From the NCBI GenBank assembly GCA_947476855.1, contig CANJSR010000338.1, positions 1-5,552 on the forward strand: a stretch of DNA of 5,552 nt, in the 5' to 3' direction. The position numbers and the translations under genes are program-made. Positions 4,269 to 5,552 of the stretch are shown one piece after another (the stretch's first letter is position 1; every line of letters begins with the position of its first letter). Under the pieces are notes generated by a model. It made no database searches, was not told where the DNA came from, and saw only the letters and a program-made list of their open reading frames with translations. The stretch is from Acetobacteraceae bacterium (lineage in GTDB: Bacteria > Pseudomonadota > Alphaproteobacteria > Acetobacterales > Acetobacteraceae).

Positions 4269-5552
4269 ATGAACGACGCACCCGCACCGCGCGATTATCG
4301 CGACACCGTCTTCCTGCCGAAGACCAGCTTCCCCATGCGAGCCGACCTCCCGAAGAAGGAGCCCGTGATCCTCGCCCGCTGGGACGCGATGGACCTCTGG
4401 GGCAAGCTGCGCCAGGCGTCGAAGGGCCGCCCGCTGTTCATCCTCCACGATGGCCCGCCCTACGCGAACGGCAACATCCATATCGGCACGGCGCTGAACA
4501 AGATCCTCAAGGATGTCGTCAACCGCACCCGCCAGATGGCCGGCTTCGACGCCAACTACATCCCCGGCTGGGACTGCCACGGCCTGCCGATCGAGTGGAA
4601 GATCGAGGAAGAATACCGCGCCAAGAAGAAGGACAAGGACAACGTCCCCATCCTGGACTTCCGCGCCGAATGCAGGGCCTACGCCGCCCATTGGATGGGC
4701 GTGCAGAAGAACGAATTCCGGCGCCTGGGCGTCGAGGGCGACTGGCCGCAACGCTACGCCACGATGGATTTCCCCTCGGAAGCCTCCATCGCCAACGAAA
4801 TCTGCAAGTTCCTGCTGAACGGCGCGCTCTATCGCGGCCTGCGCCCGGTGATGTGGTCCCCGGTCGAGAAGACCGCGCTCGCGGAAGCCGAGATCGAGTA
4901 TCACGACCACACCTCCACCACGATCTGGGTCCGCTTCCCGATCACCGAGGCGCCCACCGCTGAGCTCCATGACGCCGCGGTGGTGATCTGGACCACGACC
5001 CCCTGGACCATGCCCGGCAACCGCGCCGTCGCCGCCGGCCCCGAGTTCGACTACGCCCTGCTCCGCGTCGAGGGCACGGAACCCGGTTCCCTCGCCCGCC
5101 ATGGGGAGAAGCTGCTGGTCGCCCTGCCGTTGTTGCCGCAGTTCTGCAAGGATACCGGCATCACGACGCATCATCTGCTCCACGTCTACAAGGGCGAGGC
5201 CCTGGCCGGCACGCTCTGCGCCCACCCGCTGCGCGGCCACGGCTATGACCAGGACACCCCCGTCCTGCTGGCGGATTTCGTCACCACGGAGGCCGGCACC
5301 GGCTTCGTCCATATCGCCCCGGGCCATGGCGAGGATGACTTCATCCTCGGGCGCGCCAACAACCTGGAAATCCCGGAAACCGTGGGCGATGACGGGACCT
5401 TCAACCCCTGGGTGCCGATCTTCGCCGGCAACCATGTCTACAAGGCCGCCGACGCGGTGTGCGACGCGCTGATCGCCGCCGGCAACCTGGTGGCCAAGGG
5501 CAAGATCGTCCACTCCTACCCGCATTCCTGGCGTTCCAAGGCGCCGCTGATC
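4269..5552 (+). CDS. ileS: Isoleucyl-tRNA synthetase, N-terminal 428 residues (3' end outside window)
   Basis: A class I aminoacyl-tRNA synthetase that charges tRNA-Ile with isoleucine in the cytoplasm. The frame runs from ATG 4269 to the window edge with no stop (428 codons). The N-terminus has the usual [24 protein letters not shown]. The class I HIGH element appears as [14 protein letters not shown] (63-76, HIGT at 71-74), followed by the IleRS-typical [10 protein letters not shown] (100-109) and, further on, [12 protein letters not shown]. The CP1 editing domain, which removes misacylated valine, shows its threonine-rich site [15 protein letters not shown] (241-255) and [16 protein letters not shown] (343-358). 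The KMSKS loop and anticodon-binding domain would lie beyond the edge; complete bacterial IleRS is about 900-970 residues. The ATG at 4264 stops after two codons, so 4269 is the start. The long minus-strand frame opposite it is a shadow. Confidence 0.97.
   Translation, partial: MNDAPAPRDYRDTVFLPKTSFPMRADLPKKEPVILARWDAMDLWGKLRQASKGRPLFILHDGPPYANGNIHIGTALNKILKDVVNRTRQMAGFDANYIPGWDCHGLPIEWKIEEEYRAKKKDKDNVPILDFRAECRAYAAHWMGVQKNEFRRLGVEGDWPQRYATMDFPSEASIANEICKFLLNGALYRGLRPVMWSPVEKTALAEAEIEYHDHTSTTIWVRFPITEAPTAELHDAAVVIWTTTPWTMPGNRAVAAGPEFDYALLRVEGTEPGSLARHGEKLLVALPLLPQFCKDTGITTHHLLHVYKGEALAGTLCAHPLRGHGYDQDTPVLLADFVTTEAGTGFVHIAPGHGEDDFILGRANNLEIPETVGDDGTFNPWVPIFAGNHVYKAADAVCDALIAAGNLVAKGKIVHSYPHSWRSKAPLI

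Noticed and set aside
4170..5525. 451-codon minus-strand open frame
   Set aside because: It lies opposite ileS, whose plus-strand frame carries clear HIGH and editing motifs. Its own translation is Gly/Asp/Val/Arg-rich low-complexity text typical of GC-rich antisense frames.
1..5552. CRISPR arrays, tRNA/rRNA genes, insertion sequences
   Set aside because: No regularly spaced direct repeats, cloverleaf with TTCGA-type arm, transposase-like frame or terminal inverted repeats with target duplication were found.

Overview
The window is a GC-rich piece of bacterial chromosome. Dense coding on both strands, long shadow ORFs, G/C-rich third codon positions and the gene types (LolA-like carrier, LLM oxidoreductase, a proteobacterial-type ileS) suggest an alphaproteobacterium, perhaps Acetobacteraceae or another Rhodospirillales member. 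The family-level placement is an impression from protein style and was not tested by search.

Layout. Positions 2-490 (+) hold the C-terminal part of a luciferase-like (LLM class) flavin-dependent oxidoreductase. A short convergent gap with a strong, REP-like hairpin (515-547) separates it from two minus-strand genes that probably form an operon read right to left: an MFS transporter (2510-1302) followed by a LolA-family periplasmic lipoprotein carrier (1251-589). A divergent intergenic region (2511-2810) of lower GC content carries several palindromes and a good sigma70-type promoter. That promoter drives a small plus-strand type II toxin-antitoxin module: a 66-residue antitoxin (2811-3011) and an overlapping ParE/RelE-fold toxin with a TTG start (3008-3310). 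Next come an RraA-family / HMG-CHA-aldolase-like protein (3381-4085, +), a 183-base structured leader, and the first 428 codons of isoleucyl-tRNA synthetase, ileS (4269-5552, +), cut off by the window end.

How the parts relate. Most of the content is housekeeping or ordinary metabolism: translation (ileS), envelope biogenesis (LolA), export or uptake (MFS) and central or aromatic catabolism (RraA-like, LLM). The toxin-antitoxin pair looks like an accessory insertion between them, with its own promoter and more A/T in its codons. I found no large undescribed system. The strongest unexplained signal is a perfect 17-bp inverted repeat inside the 3' part of the toxin gene (3237-3253 / 3266-3282), over the codons of the conserved HGARD motif. 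Secondary signals are an antitoxin with no visible DNA-binding fold, a run of palindromes upstream of the module, and long-range pairing plus a start-proximal hairpin in the ileS leader.
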